A DNA stretch of 61,201 bases from Acinetobacter terrae. GTDB lineage: Bacteria > Pseudomonadota > Gammaproteobacteria > Pseudomonadales > Moraxellaceae. The stretch covers positions 1 to 61,201 of the forward strand of contig NZ_JABERI010000021.1 in NCBI RefSeq assembly GCF_013004375.1. Direction: 5' to 3'. Positions within the stretch are counted from its first letter, which is position 1; each line of letters opens with the position of its first letter. A program made the translations under genes and the position numbers. The notes under the pieces are model-generated. The model was not told the DNA's origin. It was given only the letters and a program-made list of their open reading frames with translations, and did no database searches. This document shows positions 1 to 8,514 of the stretch, in pieces.

Positions 1-46
1 GATGGTAGTGTGGGGTTACCCATGTGAGAGTAAGTCATCGCCAGCT
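1..46 (+). rRNA. rrf: 5S ribosomal RNA, 3' end (partial)
   Basis: The first 46 bases match the 3' third of gammaproteobacterial 5S rRNA, including the GATGGTAGTGTGGGG helix region and the closing CGCCAGC that pairs with the 5' end of the molecule outside this window. A strong terminator follows within about 15 bases, as expected at the end of an rrn operon. The 5' part lies off the left edge. Confidence 0.9.
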
Positions 47-56
47 CATTATTCCG

Positions 57-97
57 AAAAATCCCCCTCCGCTATAAAGCAGAGGGGGATTTTTTAT
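57..97 (+). terminator. rrn operon Rho-independent terminator
   Basis: A GC-rich stem (ATCCCCCTC pairing with GAGGGGGAT) with a short loop is followed by a run of T. It lies directly after the 5S gene and probably ends the rRNA transcript. Confidence 0.9.
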
Positions 98-215
98 GCC
101 TGAAGGAAAGGGAAAGTAAAGAGACTTTATCTGTACAATTCCTCATTATTTTCAGACTTGTAGTCTGGGAAAGGAATAATGCAAAATATGTAAAATAAAA
201 ATATAGGAATATAAA

Positions 216-791
216 ATGAAACAGAATAAGCAATTCGAAATACAATTAAACGAAGACCAAGCAGCACATCTTTTAAATATTTTAAAAATACGATTTGAAC
301 AGAATATGCAGCGGCATAAAGCAATGCAATGGTCAAAAATCCAGCAAAAGCTGGAAGCAAGCCCAACTAAAATGTGGTCATTGCATGAAATGGAACGAAC
401 AGGTGGTGAACCTGATGTCGTATTGCATGATCATATCACCGATCACTATGTTTTTATGGATTGTAGTATAGAGAGCCCATCGGGTCGTAGAAGCTTATGT
501 TATGACCGAAAAGCACTAGATTCCAGGAAAGCCCATAAACCTGAAAATTCAGTCTTAGATCTTGCTTCAGTTATGGGAGTCGAATTGTTAACCGAGCATG
601 ATTATTATGAACTGCAAGCAATAGATTCGATTGATATGAAAACTTCAAGCTGGTTATTTACACCGGATGATATCCGCAAGAAAGGTGGCGCTCTTTTTGC
701 TGATAAGCGTTATGGACGAGTTTTTGTTTATCATAATGGAGCAGAATCTTATTATGCTTCTCGAGGTTTTCGGGCGTTAGTTAGAGTCTAG
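216..791 (+). CDS. DUF4256 family protein
   Basis: A 191-residue soluble protein of the DUF4256 family, whose function is unknown. Family hallmarks visible are the GGEPDVV stretch near residue 64, the SPSGRRSLCYDR block near residue 88, the HKPENS motif near 107, MGVELLTE near 121, and the C-terminal KRYGRVFVYHNGAESYYASRGFR region. Length is normal for the family. It stands alone between the rRNA terminator and a convergent gene, with a hairpin after the stop. I know of no reaction for this family and infer none. Confidence 0.85.
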   Translation: MKQNKQFEIQLNEDQAAHLLNILKIRFEQNMQRHKAMQWSKIQQKLEASPTKMWSLHEMERTGGEPDVVLHDHITDHYVFMDCSIESPSGRRSLCYDRKALDSRKAHKPENSVLDLASVMGVELLTEHDYYELQAIDSIDMKTSSWLFTPDDIRKKGGALFADKRYGRVFVYHNGAESYYASRGFRALVRV

Positions 792-815
792 ATATAACAA
801 ATGAATATGAATAAT

Positions 816-847
816 ATCCTCCTATCCAATAGGCAGGAGGATTTTGA
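816..847. terminator. bidirectional terminator between convergent genes
   Basis: ATCCTCCT pairs with AGGAGGAT around an internally paired loop, followed by TTTTGATT on the plus strand. It separates the DUF4256 gene from the convergent transglycosylase gene and could serve both. Confidence 0.75.
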
Positions 848-853
848 TTAAAT

Positions 854-1555
854 TTATAAAGCACCCTTTAAAGTGTTGTGATGTTGTTTAACTTGCCTTG
901 CATACTTTTCACCTTGTTTTTTCATTTTAGAGCTGGAGTTATAGCCCGCAGGTCCAACATTATAATAAGCAAGCGCTTTAGGCCAACTTCCTGCTTTATT
1001 GTTATAGGTGGATAAAATATAGGTGCCGCAATTAATATTATGATATTCATCACTTAAATCACCTGGACATGTTTGTTGCCAGTAACGTGGAATCACCTGA
1101 GTGAGTCCAACGGCACCCGCGGGTGAAATGGCATAGTTCCTATAACTTGATTCTTGTCGAATCATGGCAGCTACTAGTAATGGATCAACAGCATATTTGT
1201 CCGAACTTTGGATAATCATGGGAGATACACGATTTGCTGTATCGGGTGCAACAGCATATGCTTTTTGTATGCCTGTGGATAATTTGGCAGATCGTTTAGC
1301 GACTGAACTCCCACCAAAGGATGTACAGCCGGTAAAAGCTAGAGCAGTAATGACGATAGCTGTTGATTTAAATGTAAAAAAATTATTATGGGATAATTTT
1401 GAACGTAAATGAGATAAATAGCGCGTAATCAACAAGGTTAGAAACCCAAAGTAAAATTTTATTGAAGTTATGCTAGTGGTCTGTGTAGCGTGAGTCAATA
1501 GTTGATGTTTTGTATTATTCAAATGATTTGTGAAGTATTTTGATGAATTGATCAT
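854..1555 (-). CDS. SLT-domain lytic transglycosylase, probable lipoprotein
   Basis: Peptidoglycan lytic transglycosylase (SLT/goose-lysozyme fold). The catalytic Glu sits in MIRQESSYRN near residue 135, followed by SPAGAVGLTQVIPRYW and the later AYYNVGP motif; two Cys (in TCPGDL and NINCG) may form a disulfide. The sequence ALAFTGC around residue 77 looks like a lipobox, which would place the mature protein at the outer membrane. The stretch before it is much longer than a normal signal peptide, so the true start is probably internal; an in-frame TTG near 1432 gives a more normal leader but has no clear ribosome site. Family call firm, start uncertain. Confidence 0.82.
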   Translation of the reverse strand: MINSSKYFTNHLNNTKHQLLTHATQTTSITSIKFYFGFLTLLITRYLSHLRSKLSHNNFFTFKSTAIVITALAFTGCTSFGGSSVAKRSAKLSTGIQKAYAVAPDTANRVSPMIIQSSDKYAVDPLLVAAMIRQESSYRNYAISPAGAVGLTQVIPRYWQQTCPGDLSDEYHNINCGTYILSTYNNKAGSWPKALAYYNVGPAGYNSSSKMKKQGEKYARQVKQHHNTLKGAL

Positions 1556-1587
1556 TCAATAATTGAATATGACAAGCTTTAAATTAA

Positions 1588-1613
1588 AGCGTCCCATTAC
1601 GTTAATGGGACTT
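1588..1613 (-). terminator. hairpin downstream of the DJ-1/PfpI gene
   Basis: GTCCCATTA and TAATGGGAC form a 9-bp stem just past the stop of the PfpI-type gene on the minus strand. The T-run is weak (GCTTTAATTT), so termination is plausible rather than certain. Confidence 0.5.
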
Positions 1614-1630
1614 ATCGCTTAGAGATTTTG

Positions 1631-2173
1631 TTAATTATCCAATTCTTGCAAAATAGCTTGATTAAAGGCAGGGATATCATCGGGGCTTCGCGATGTGATC
1701 AATGGCCAATTATTGGTATTGCAGCGATGAACTTCTTCATCAACCCAATTCGCACCGGCATTTTCTAAATCCAGTTTTATACTTTTATAAGAGGTTAAAT
1801 TTTTATCTTTAATTCTTTCCGCATTAATTAATACCCACGGTCCATGACAAATGGCAGCAATAGGTTTTGCATTATCGGTAAAGTGCTGAATAATTTTGTG
1901 AGCATCCTTATTTAATCGAAGGGTATCAGCATTTACCGTTCCTCCAGGAATGACCAAAATATCATAGTCCTCCGGAGAGACTCTAGATAAAGTGGTTTGC
2001 GGTGTATAAGAGGTTGCATGTTCCTTATCACTCTTAACCGTTTGAACATCCTTTTGTTCTTCTGCGGCATGAATCACTTCAATACCTTTTGATTGTAAAT
2101 ATTCAGACGGTTTGATCAGCTCATCTTGTTCTACGCCCACATTTGAAGTAATAAATAAGGCTTTTTTAGACAT
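1631..2173 (-). CDS. DJ-1/PfpI family protein (type 1 glutamine-amidotransferase fold)
   Basis: A 180-residue DJ-1/PfpI superfamily protein, close to the PfpI/YhbO branch, which includes deglycases, chaperones and proteases linked to stress survival. Visible are the N-terminal KKALFITSNVGVEQDEL strand-loop, the Glu/Asp-rich YDILVIPGG core near residue 94, and the nucleophile elbow AAICHGPW with the active Cys near residue 109 and the following His. The C-terminal NWPLITSRSPDDIPAF is typical of the YhbO branch. An AGGA ribosome site lies 8 bases before the ATG. It is monocistronic; the exact substrate cannot be read from sequence. Confidence 0.87.
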   Translation of the reverse strand: MSKKALFITSNVGVEQDELIKPSEYLQSKGIEVIHAAEEQKDVQTVKSDKEHATSYTPQTTLSRVSPEDYDILVIPGGTVNADTLRLNKDAHKIIQHFTDNAKPIAAICHGPWVLINAERIKDKNLTSYKSIKLDLENAGANWVDEEVHRCNTNNWPLITSRSPDDIPAFNQAILQELDN

Positions 2174-2572
2174 TTTAGTGATCCTGAATGACTGATTGAA
2201 ACTTTAACATTAGCAAGCTGAACCAATGAAGCTGTACAAATTTTGGCTTATTCTTGTTAAGGTTTGAAAATTCTTGGCAAAAAATAAGCCCCATCATCGT
2301 GACGGGGCTTATTCATATTAGTTACAAGGTACAACTCCTGTTTTACCTTTATGCATCCTGCTTATATCGTTTATTATTTTTATTATGGAAACATCTTGCT
2401 TCCTAATATTTTTATATTAAGGCTCATGCTGATTTTAGCATAGGCGTCAATGAAGGCTTTCTGTGTAAGCAAATGCTGACATGGGGTTATAAATCAAAAG
2501 GCTTAATATAAGAAATCTCAAATTAAAGAAGGTTCTTTTTAATGCTAGAACATTGTTTAAAATGTAGAAGAA
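2174..2572. other. gene-poor spacer with orphan terminator and a possible C-terminal gene remnant
   Basis: No complete gene is visible. A perfect hairpin (AATAAGCCCC with GGGGCTTATT, 2283-2312) stands alone. Just upstream of it on the minus strand, an open frame of about 30 codons without a proper start ends at 2318 with MHKGKTGVVPCN. A coding tail followed by a terminator is what a deleted gene leaves behind, but the fragment is too short to identify. Confidence 0.4.
2283..2312. terminator. orphan bidirectional hairpin terminator
   Basis: A 10-bp perfect stem AATAAGCCCC/GGGGCTTATT. It lies 260 bases past the GNAT stop codon on the minus strand, with no plus-strand gene before it, so it may be a relic of a lost gene. 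Confidence 0.5.
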
Positions 2573-3058
2573 TTACAGTCGTTTTTCCATCCAAATTTCA
2601 CAGGCATGACTATGACCTGTGTTGCCTTTGGGATGATTTAAATACTCAAACCCTAATTTTTCATAAAGTTTGACGGCTTGCCAAAGTTCTTTGGTGGTTT
2701 CTAGGTAACAAGATTTAAAACCTTGCTGTAGGGTAAACTGAAAAGCTTTTTCTAGCAGTTGCTTAGCAAATCCTAGACCGCGTATTTCTGGTAAAAAATA
2801 CATTTTTTGAATTTCTAGAAGGGTGTGATCACCTTTTAAAGGAGATAAACCACCGCCACCCAAAATTTCACCCTGTTCATTTTCAATCACCCAGTATTGA
2901 GCATTAGGTTGATGATAAACTTTGTATAAGTCATCTAAAATTGGGTCAGCTACAGCAAAACCTGATTCAGGAGCAAGTCCAAATTCTTGGGAAACTTTGC
3001 GAATGATGCGTGCCATTTTAGCATTATCTTGTGCTTGAATAGGTCTAACTTGATACAT
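2573..3058 (-). CDS. GNAT family N-acetyltransferase
   Basis: A 161-residue GNAT acetyltransferase that would transfer an acetyl group from acetyl-CoA to an unknown amine. The acetyl-CoA pyrophosphate loop is the RGLGFAKQLL segment near residue 94, preceded by strand LLEIQKMYFLPE and followed by the CYLETT strand and LYEKLGFEYL, the usual C-terminal signature. The GGGGLSPL segment near residue 68 is the beta-bulge region of many small-molecule GNATs. No strong ribosome site is visible, but the ATG start fits the family N-terminus (MYQVRPIQAQD). Substrate unknown. Confidence 0.85.
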   Translation of the reverse strand: MYQVRPIQAQDNAKMARIIRKVSQEFGLAPESGFAVADPILDDLYKVYHQPNAQYWVIENEQGEILGGGGLSPLKGDHTLLEIQKMYFLPEIRGLGFAKQLLEKAFQFTLQQGFKSCYLETTKELWQAVKLYEKLGFEYLNHPKGNTGHSHACEIWMEKRL

Positions 3059-3078
3059 AAGCTTAAATCTATAGAAAT

Positions 3079-3129
3079 AAAAAGAGATGGATTTTTATAA
3101 CCCTATACCTGATAAAAATCCATCTCCTT
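3079..3129 (-). terminator. terminator of the acyl-CoA dehydrogenase pair
   Basis: A 15-bp stem (GAGATGGATTTTTAT with ATAAAAATCCATCTC) followed on the minus strand by a T-run. It lies between the upstream acyl-CoA dehydrogenase stop and the GNAT start, separating the two transcripts. Confidence 0.8.
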
Positions 3130-3160
3130 TAAGGTTTTATGCAGAGAAAATGCATAAAAC

Positions 3161-4360
3161 TTATTTTAATTCACTCGAACTCTTGCCTAATTCACGTCGT
3201 GCGATAATCAATTGCTGAATTTGTTGGGTACCTTCAAAAATATCGAGAATTTTTGAGTCACGTGCCCATTTTTCCAGTAATTCATCTTCGTTATAACCAA
3301 TGCTTGCAGCAAGTTCTACGCATTTTAAGGTGATTTCATTACACATCCGTCCCGCTTTTGCTTTGGAAATGGAGGCTTCACGTGAGTTTGGCTTTTTATT
3401 ATCTGCCATCCAGGCCGCTTTCATGGTGAGTAAGCGAGCAGCTTCCCATTCCGCCTCCATACGGTAAATTTGTGCTGCGATATGGGAGGTTTGCAAATAG
3501 GGCGTAGCGTAATTTTCATCTAATTGATCTTTAAAAATTTCTTTAATTCTTTCTAAAGAGGCTTTTGCACAACCGACAGCCATCGCTGCAACCAAAGGGC
3601 GAGTATTGTCAAAAGTTTCCATGACACCAGCAAAGCCTTTGGCAACATCAATTTCAGCATGGCCCAATAAGTTTTCTGCAGGCACACGACAGTCAATAAA
3701 ACTGATGACCGCGGTATCAGACGCTTTAATCCCCAGTTTATGTTCAAGGCGTTCCACTTTCATTCCTGAAGTGCCTTTAGGAACCACAAAGGATTTAATA
3801 GCCGCACGTCCGAGTTTCTTATCTAATGTTGCCCAGACCACAACAGAGTCAGCACGCTCACCAGAGGTCACAAAAATCTTTTCACCATTTATGATGTAAT
3901 CATTACCATCTTTGGTAGCCGTGGTTCGAATCGCTGCTGAGTCGGAACCACAACCGGGTTCAGTAATCGCCATAGCCGCCCACGTGCCTTTAAAGCGTTC
4001 CAACTGTTCATCATTTGCGACTGCTGCAATGGCAGAGTTGCCTAAACCTTGACGGGGCATACTGAGTAATAAGCCAGTATCTCCATAGCACATCTCGATC
4101 ACGCCGAGTACGGTGGACATGTTGACGCCATTTTTATTTCCTGCTTCTGTGCTTCCACGTTTTCCAACCGCAGCCCCCGCATTTATTCCGTCGCCACCAT
4201 CATTCATGCCATCAATTAATGAGGCAAACATGTCGAGTTCTTTCGGATAGCTGTGTTCGGCTTTGTCATATTTTCGTGAAATCGGACGTAATACATTTAA
4301 AGCTGATTCATGCGCCTGATCTATCAGCATCTTAAATTTTTTAGGATTTTGTAAATTCAT
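3161..4360 (-). CDS. acyl-CoA dehydrogenase, catalytic-type subunit
   Basis: A 399-residue FAD-dependent acyl-CoA dehydrogenase for alpha,beta-desaturation of an acyl-CoA. The central FAD/substrate motif is AMAITEPGCGSDSAAIR near residue 131, followed by GEKIFVTSGERAD. The C-terminal FEGTQQIQQ near residue 375 aligns with the YEGTSQIQR block that carries the catalytic Glu in medium-chain enzymes, so this copy should be active. GGAA lies 8 bases before the ATG. It is 25 bases downstream of a second acyl-CoA dehydrogenase gene on the same strand that lacks this Glu, so the two may form a mixed complex. Acyl substrate unknown. Confidence 0.88.
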   Translation of the reverse strand: MNLQNPKKFKMLIDQAHESALNVLRPISRKYDKAEHSYPKELDMFASLIDGMNDGGDGINAGAAVGKRGSTEAGNKNGVNMSTVLGVIEMCYGDTGLLLSMPRQGLGNSAIAAVANDEQLERFKGTWAAMAITEPGCGSDSAAIRTTATKDGNDYIINGEKIFVTSGERADSVVVWATLDKKLGRAAIKSFVVPKGTSGMKVERLEHKLGIKASDTAVISFIDCRVPAENLLGHAEIDVAKGFAGVMETFDNTRPLVAAMAVGCAKASLERIKEIFKDQLDENYATPYLQTSHIAAQIYRMEAEWEAARLLTMKAAWMADNKKPNSREASISKAKAGRMCNEITLKCVELAASIGYNEDELLEKWARDSKILDIFEGTQQIQQLIIARRELGKSSSELK

Positions 4361-4385
4361 TTGCGTAATTCCTTATTTTTATAGA

Positions 4386-5681
4386 TTAAGCATGTAAGCC
4401 TGAATGTAAGATCGCTGTGGCGCGTAAGTCACGGTACCAACGCTCAACCGGATGTTCCTTGGTAAATCCATGACCACCCAGAATTTGCACACCATCCGTG
4501 CCAATTTTCATTGATTTTTCTGCACAGAGTAGGCGTGCTAAATAGGCTTCGCGATGAAAAGGTTGACCTGCCTCAGCAAGACTGGCAGCGTTTAAGATCA
4601 GCATACGCATGGCATCAATTTCAATCGCCATATCTGCAATCATAAACGCCACACTTTGTCGGTGTGAAATAGGCTCACCAAAAGCAGTACGCTCATTGGC
4701 ATATTGAATACAGTAAGCTTTTACTGCTTCACAGGTTCCCACAGCCATCGCACACCACATTAAATTGCCTAAATCCAAGAAAGCAGTGTAATTAAAGTCA
4801 TCATCACCTAATAATTCAGCAGGGCTATTATTGAAATATAATGTTACGGTTTCTGCAGCTTTTAGACCCATTGCTGAGCTTTTCTTTGCGGTAATACTAT
4901 TGTCACGTTTGACGATAAAAACCTCGGGCGAGCCATTCAGTTCAGCATTCACCAGAAATAAATCGGCAGTTTCACCTAATAGCACTAAAGTTTTTTCACC
5001 CTGAAGGGTGTATTTTCCATGGGTTGAACTTGCTTTGGTCTTTAGGTTGAATGGGTTAAATGCAGGAGTCGCTTCTTGTACGGCAAATGTAGCGTGAATA
5101 TCGGGATCATTTGTGAAGCTTGCTAAATAGGTAGACTGAACTTTTTCAGAACCCCATTGTGTAATTGCATTAATCACACTAAATGTTGAAAGTAAGCCTG
5201 CCGTTAAGGTGAAATCACCTTTGGCCAAATGTTCAGCAATCAGGATATTACTTAGAATGTTTTTTTCGGTTGCAACTCCACCCAGAGCTTCTGTAAGAGC
5301 ATAGTCATTCAGTCCTAAGTCGGTAGCATGTTGCCAAAGTGCTGCGGGAAATTTTTCATTATTGTCTGCTTCAGCCGCTAAGGGATAAAGCACTTCTGAT
5401 GCAAATTGGTCCATTGCATCACAGGTCATTTGCTGTTCTTTAGTCAAGCTTAAATCAAATAATGACTTGTGTTGATTGGGTAAACGTTGTTTGCTGACAT
5501 TGGAATTGGCTTTAAATGCTTTTTGGGTTTTAGTTAAGGTTTTAAAACCGATTTTTGAACCTTGATATAACGATTTTTCAAGAAATTTACGCAGTTTGAA
5601 TTGATCAAGAACATCGCTACCGGCAATTTTAGTGATGAGTGATAGCCCAAATCCTTGTGCTTTGTTTACCATATTGGTCAT
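4386..5681 (-). CDS. acyl-CoA dehydrogenase-like protein lacking the catalytic Glu
   Basis: A 431-residue acyl-CoA dehydrogenase homologue with an N-terminal extension of about 70 residues before the alpha-helical domain. The C-terminal GGHGFTKEHPVERWYRDL block is typical, but where active members read YEGT this protein reads ILHSG and ends, so the usual catalytic Glu is missing. The FAD/substrate segment FAVQEATPAFN is also far from the usual TEPxxGSD. It probably works as a partner of the adjacent dehydrogenase. An in-frame ATG exists at 5732, but 5681 has the better spacing to a GGA-containing ribosome site; the start is not certain. Confidence 0.83.
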   Translation of the reverse strand: MTNMVNKAQGFGLSLITKIAGSDVLDQFKLRKFLEKSLYQGSKIGFKTLTKTQKAFKANSNVSKQRLPNQHKSLFDLSLTKEQQMTCDAMDQFASEVLYPLAAEADNNEKFPAALWQHATDLGLNDYALTEALGGVATEKNILSNILIAEHLAKGDFTLTAGLLSTFSVINAITQWGSEKVQSTYLASFTNDPDIHATFAVQEATPAFNPFNLKTKASSTHGKYTLQGEKTLVLLGETADLFLVNAELNGSPEVFIVKRDNSITAKKSSAMGLKAAETVTLYFNNSPAELLGDDDFNYTAFLDLGNLMWCAMAVGTCEAVKAYCIQYANERTAFGEPISHRQSVAFMIADMAIEIDAMRMLILNAASLAEAGQPFHREAYLARLLCAEKSMKIGTDGVQILGGHGFTKEHPVERWYRDLRATAILHSGLHA

Positions 5682-5906
5682 TGTTATCGTCCATCGATTT
5701 TCGATTCTTTGTATTTTTATGCTGACATGCAAACTTAGAAAAGACTATGTCATGACTGACAATTAAAATTGACTTAGATGAACGGTTTAAAATGAATTTT
5801 AAAGTTATTAAATGATTGAATAATATTTATTTTTAATCATTATAAAGGTGGGTTATAAAGGTAAGGTTGACTAGAATGACAATGCAGCCACTCTAGTCAG
5901 AATCGA

Positions 5907-7280
5907 TTATAAAAATTTTGCGACCATCTTGCGCACATTGGTTTTTGCATCGATCACGGTCATAAATGTGTATGCCCCAATGAATTTACGGCTAATAAAC
6001 ATAAATTCTTTCGGGGGGACGCTGAAATAACGCGATGCCATCGATTTGGATGCACGTTGCATCACGCGACTATGCAATTGGCTTTTTTTCCAGTCATAGC
6101 GTTGCTGCTCATCCATCACACCTTCAGGTAAGTCTGGATTATTAGCAGTTGTGCTAAATGCTTCAGTGGCCAATAAAAACACTTTTGCCATATCTGGCTT
6201 AATGCTTTGCGGAATTGAATCAAAGAATTCATAACCGGTCATGGCACGAACCATTTCATCACTATCGTGACGATAACCGGCCTGGATTAAATTGCGTGCA
6301 ACACTCAGCAAGTGCTCATCAAATTGACGAATGGCCCCAAAATCTAACAGGATAATTTTATCTTGGCTATCTGAACCATTACCCAAACGAACCAAATAAT
6401 TACCAAAGTTTGGATCGGTCTGCATTTCACCCCATTCAAAAATTTCACGTACTGCAATCTCGAGTGAAGCTTCACCGATTTGATTGCGACGCTCTTGAGG
6501 CAAAGAGAGCATGACAGGGCTATTGATCGGCACACCGCGTTCAAAGGTCATGCACAAAATTTGATCTGTGCAATAATCATCAATAATTTGTGGCACGATA
6601 TAGCGCGGATCGTCTTTTAAACGTTCGGCAAAACGACGTGTCGTTGCAGCTTCAATATCATAATCAACTTCACGGTGCATCATTTCGCGAACTTCATCAA
6701 ACCACTGATCAAATTCACGAGTTTGCGGCACCATGCGGGTCAATTTGAGCATATTTTTAAATAAGCTCATATCCGAATCAATGGCATCGGCTACGCCAGG
6801 ATATTGAATTTTAAGTACAATTTCCATACCATCTGATTTACGCGTGGCGCGATGGACTTGCGCTAAAGATGCGGTGCCTAATGGTTCATGATCAATAGTT
6901 AAATCATTCAGTTTAGAACCCAATTGTTGTTCTAAATGTTCTTTAATCGCTGGCCATGCAAGCGCGATGGTTTGATTATTTAAAGTATTCAGCGCTTGAG
7001 TAATTTCTTCTGGCAAAAAATGTTCGCCATAAAGCGCCATCATTTGCCCGATCTTAACGATAGAACCTTTTAATTTTCCAATTTCAGAAACAAGATAATC
7101 CGCCTGTTCTTTCATGGCTTTTTTACGTTTCTTTTCTTTGTCTGCTTCATTGGAGAACATAGTGGTTGCGCTAGAGGCAGCCCAACGCGTTCCTGCTAGT
7201 AATGAAGCTTTAGCGATAGATAAGCGTCGATCCATAGAGGAAGTTTTGAGTTGTTTAAGCTTATCGTTCTGATCTGACAT
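5907..7280 (-). CDS. ABC1/AarF/UbiB-family atypical kinase
   Basis: A 457-residue member of the UbiB/COQ8 atypical kinase family, linked to quinone biosynthesis and lipid handling. The family-defining KxGQ appears as VKIGQMMALYG near residue 75, then EPLGTASLAQVHRA (the Ala/Gly-rich loop), the phosphate-binding Lys in VLKIQYPG, and the metal-binding LLDFGAIRQ. Starting at 7280 uses an AAAGGA ribosome site; an in-frame ATG at 7304 lacks one. It lacks the C-terminal membrane helices of E. coli UbiB and is closer to the soluble AarF-like group found next to fatty-acid genes. It lies 225 bases upstream of the acyl-CoA dehydrogenase pair on the same strand. Confidence 0.85.
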   Translation of the reverse strand: MSDQNDKLKQLKTSSMDRRLSIAKASLLAGTRWAASSATTMFSNEADKEKKRKKAMKEQADYLVSEIGKLKGSIVKIGQMMALYGEHFLPEEITQALNTLNNQTIALAWPAIKEHLEQQLGSKLNDLTIDHEPLGTASLAQVHRATRKSDGMEIVLKIQYPGVADAIDSDMSLFKNMLKLTRMVPQTREFDQWFDEVREMMHREVDYDIEAATTRRFAERLKDDPRYIVPQIIDDYCTDQILCMTFERGVPINSPVMLSLPQERRNQIGEASLEIAVREIFEWGEMQTDPNFGNYLVRLGNGSDSQDKIILLDFGAIRQFDEHLLSVARNLIQAGYRHDSDEMVRAMTGYEFFDSIPQSIKPDMAKVFLLATEAFSTTANNPDLPEGVMDEQQRYDWKKSQLHSRVMQRASKSMASRYFSVPPKEFMFISRKFIGAYTFMTVIDAKTNVRKMVAKFL

Positions 7281-7413
7281 TAAACAAAATCCTTTAATCA
7301 GCAAGTCGCAGAATAATTAATTGTAGCGGATATTACCGTGTATTCACGTATTAAAAAAGTTCAACCTGCTGTACAGAGCATTAATATGCTTAATATTTAA
7401 TTTATTTTTCAAT

Positions 7414-7449
7414 AAAAAGCCTGAGTCTTATGAGATGTAGAGGCTTTTT
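7414..7449 (-). terminator. hairpin terminator downstream of the small hypothetical gene
   Basis: AAAAAGCCT pairs with AGGCTTTTT across an 18-base loop. On the minus strand it lies about 90 bases past the stop of the hypothetical gene at 7540. Confidence 0.55.
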
Positions 7450-7539
7450 CACACTGTTGAACTAAATTGGTAACAACCTTATTTATTCGCTTTTAGAGGA
7501 ATACGAGCACAAGAAATTGTCTTGTCTGTATATAAATGT

Positions 7540-7845
7540 TTACATACGGAATTGAATTTTAATGTCACTTTTTTGCTGCAATACGGTTTTATTGTCTTGA
7601 ATATGTTTAAAAATCATGGCTTGAACGCTGTCATGTTTAAAACCAAGAGCATAACCTTTTACAATAATAATGCTCGGTAAACTAAAGAACAGATATTTGG
7701 CATCATCTTCTGATGGGGCTGTGTAGATATCGTGTTCAATCAAGGTTTGCTGAAAGAATTGTTTCTCGCTTTCAACCTGGACTGAAGCTGTATCATTCCA
7801 ATAGTTTTGGCGCATTGCCATTAAATTATTGTGTTTGTAGCTCAT
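7540..7845 (-). CDS. hypothetical protein
   Basis: A 101-residue soluble protein I do not recognise. It has no signal peptide, membrane segment or metal motif. The sequence is rich in Gln, Lys and aromatic residues, with a hydrophobic core strand around SLPSIIIVKGYALGF near residue 56. It is flanked by a terminator-like hairpin downstream and the divergent LprI-like gene upstream, so it is probably its own transcription unit. Codon use and base composition resemble its neighbours. Function cannot be inferred. Confidence 0.6.
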   Translation of the reverse strand: MSYKHNNLMAMRQNYWNDTASVQVESEKQFFQQTLIEHDIYTAPSEDDAKYLFFSLPSIIIVKGYALGFKHDSVQAMIFKHIQDNKTVLQQKSDIKIQFRM

Positions 7846-8042
7846 AAAAAAAATATTTAGACAAAGAATGAAAACTATATAAGGGCATTTGCTGCAGATT
7901 CAATGTGTAATTGTAAAGAAGTTTTTATCTGATTTAGGCTTAAACTGCCGTGATATAGGAATTTGCACATGATTGTTGTAGTATCCCTGAATAAACAAAA
8001 CAATAGTATTTAAAATTGAGTCATTTAAGACAGGGGAATGTG

Positions 8043-8423
8043 ATGCGATTTGTACTACCAGTGATTTTTAGTGTAGCTGCTTTGGGTTCGAACTCAGTTT
8101 TAGCACAAGGATATTCTGATGAATATAACAAATGTCTAAACACATCTTATGGTCAAACTGCAACAGTTAAAAACTGTGTGGATAAGGAATTAAAAACGCA
8201 GGGAAAACTTTTAAACAAATACTATAAAAATTATTTAAAAAATAGTGGTGATAATCAAAGCAGTGTTAAGCAACAACATCAACTCTGGGTAAACCGTCTT
8301 AATCAACAATGCTATTACAATGTGACCTCTGCATCTATAGAGGTTCGACAAGCAAAATGCGTATTAGAAATGACAATGGAGCGAGCTTACTATTATAAAA
8401 CTAAGCAAATTGCGTATAGATAA
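8043..8423 (+). CDS. secreted LprI-like (DUF1311) protein
   Basis: A 126-residue exported protein with a signal peptide ending VLAQG near residue 22. The mature part carries four Cys and the pattern NKCLNTSYGQT...NCVDKEL...LWVNRLNQQCYY...RQAKCVLEMTMER, typical of the LprI/DUF1311 family; one member inhibits lysozyme. It probably acts in the periplasm. The start at 8043 has a GGGGA ribosome site 7 bases upstream, whereas the in-frame ATG at 8016 has none and would bury the signal peptide. A second protein with a similar Cys pattern is encoded at 13530-14180. Confidence 0.78.
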   Translation: MRFVLPVIFSVAALGSNSVLAQGYSDEYNKCLNTSYGQTATVKNCVDKELKTQGKLLNKYYKNYLKNSGDNQSSVKQQHQLWVNRLNQQCYYNVTSASIEVRQAKCVLEMTMERAYYYKTKQIAYR

Positions 8424-8514
8424 TTGTTTTGAAGCTGATTGAAACATTATAAAAAACGGTTAAAACAAGGTATCATAAGGCGCTTTAAAAAATTTGACCT
8501 TGGAGATGCCTTAA

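Noticed and set aside
127..366. Minus-strand open frame with many hydrophobic residues
   Set aside because: It overlaps the well-supported DUF4256 gene in the antisense direction, has no ribosome site or homology I recognise, and its hydrophobicity comes from the AT-rich opposite strand.
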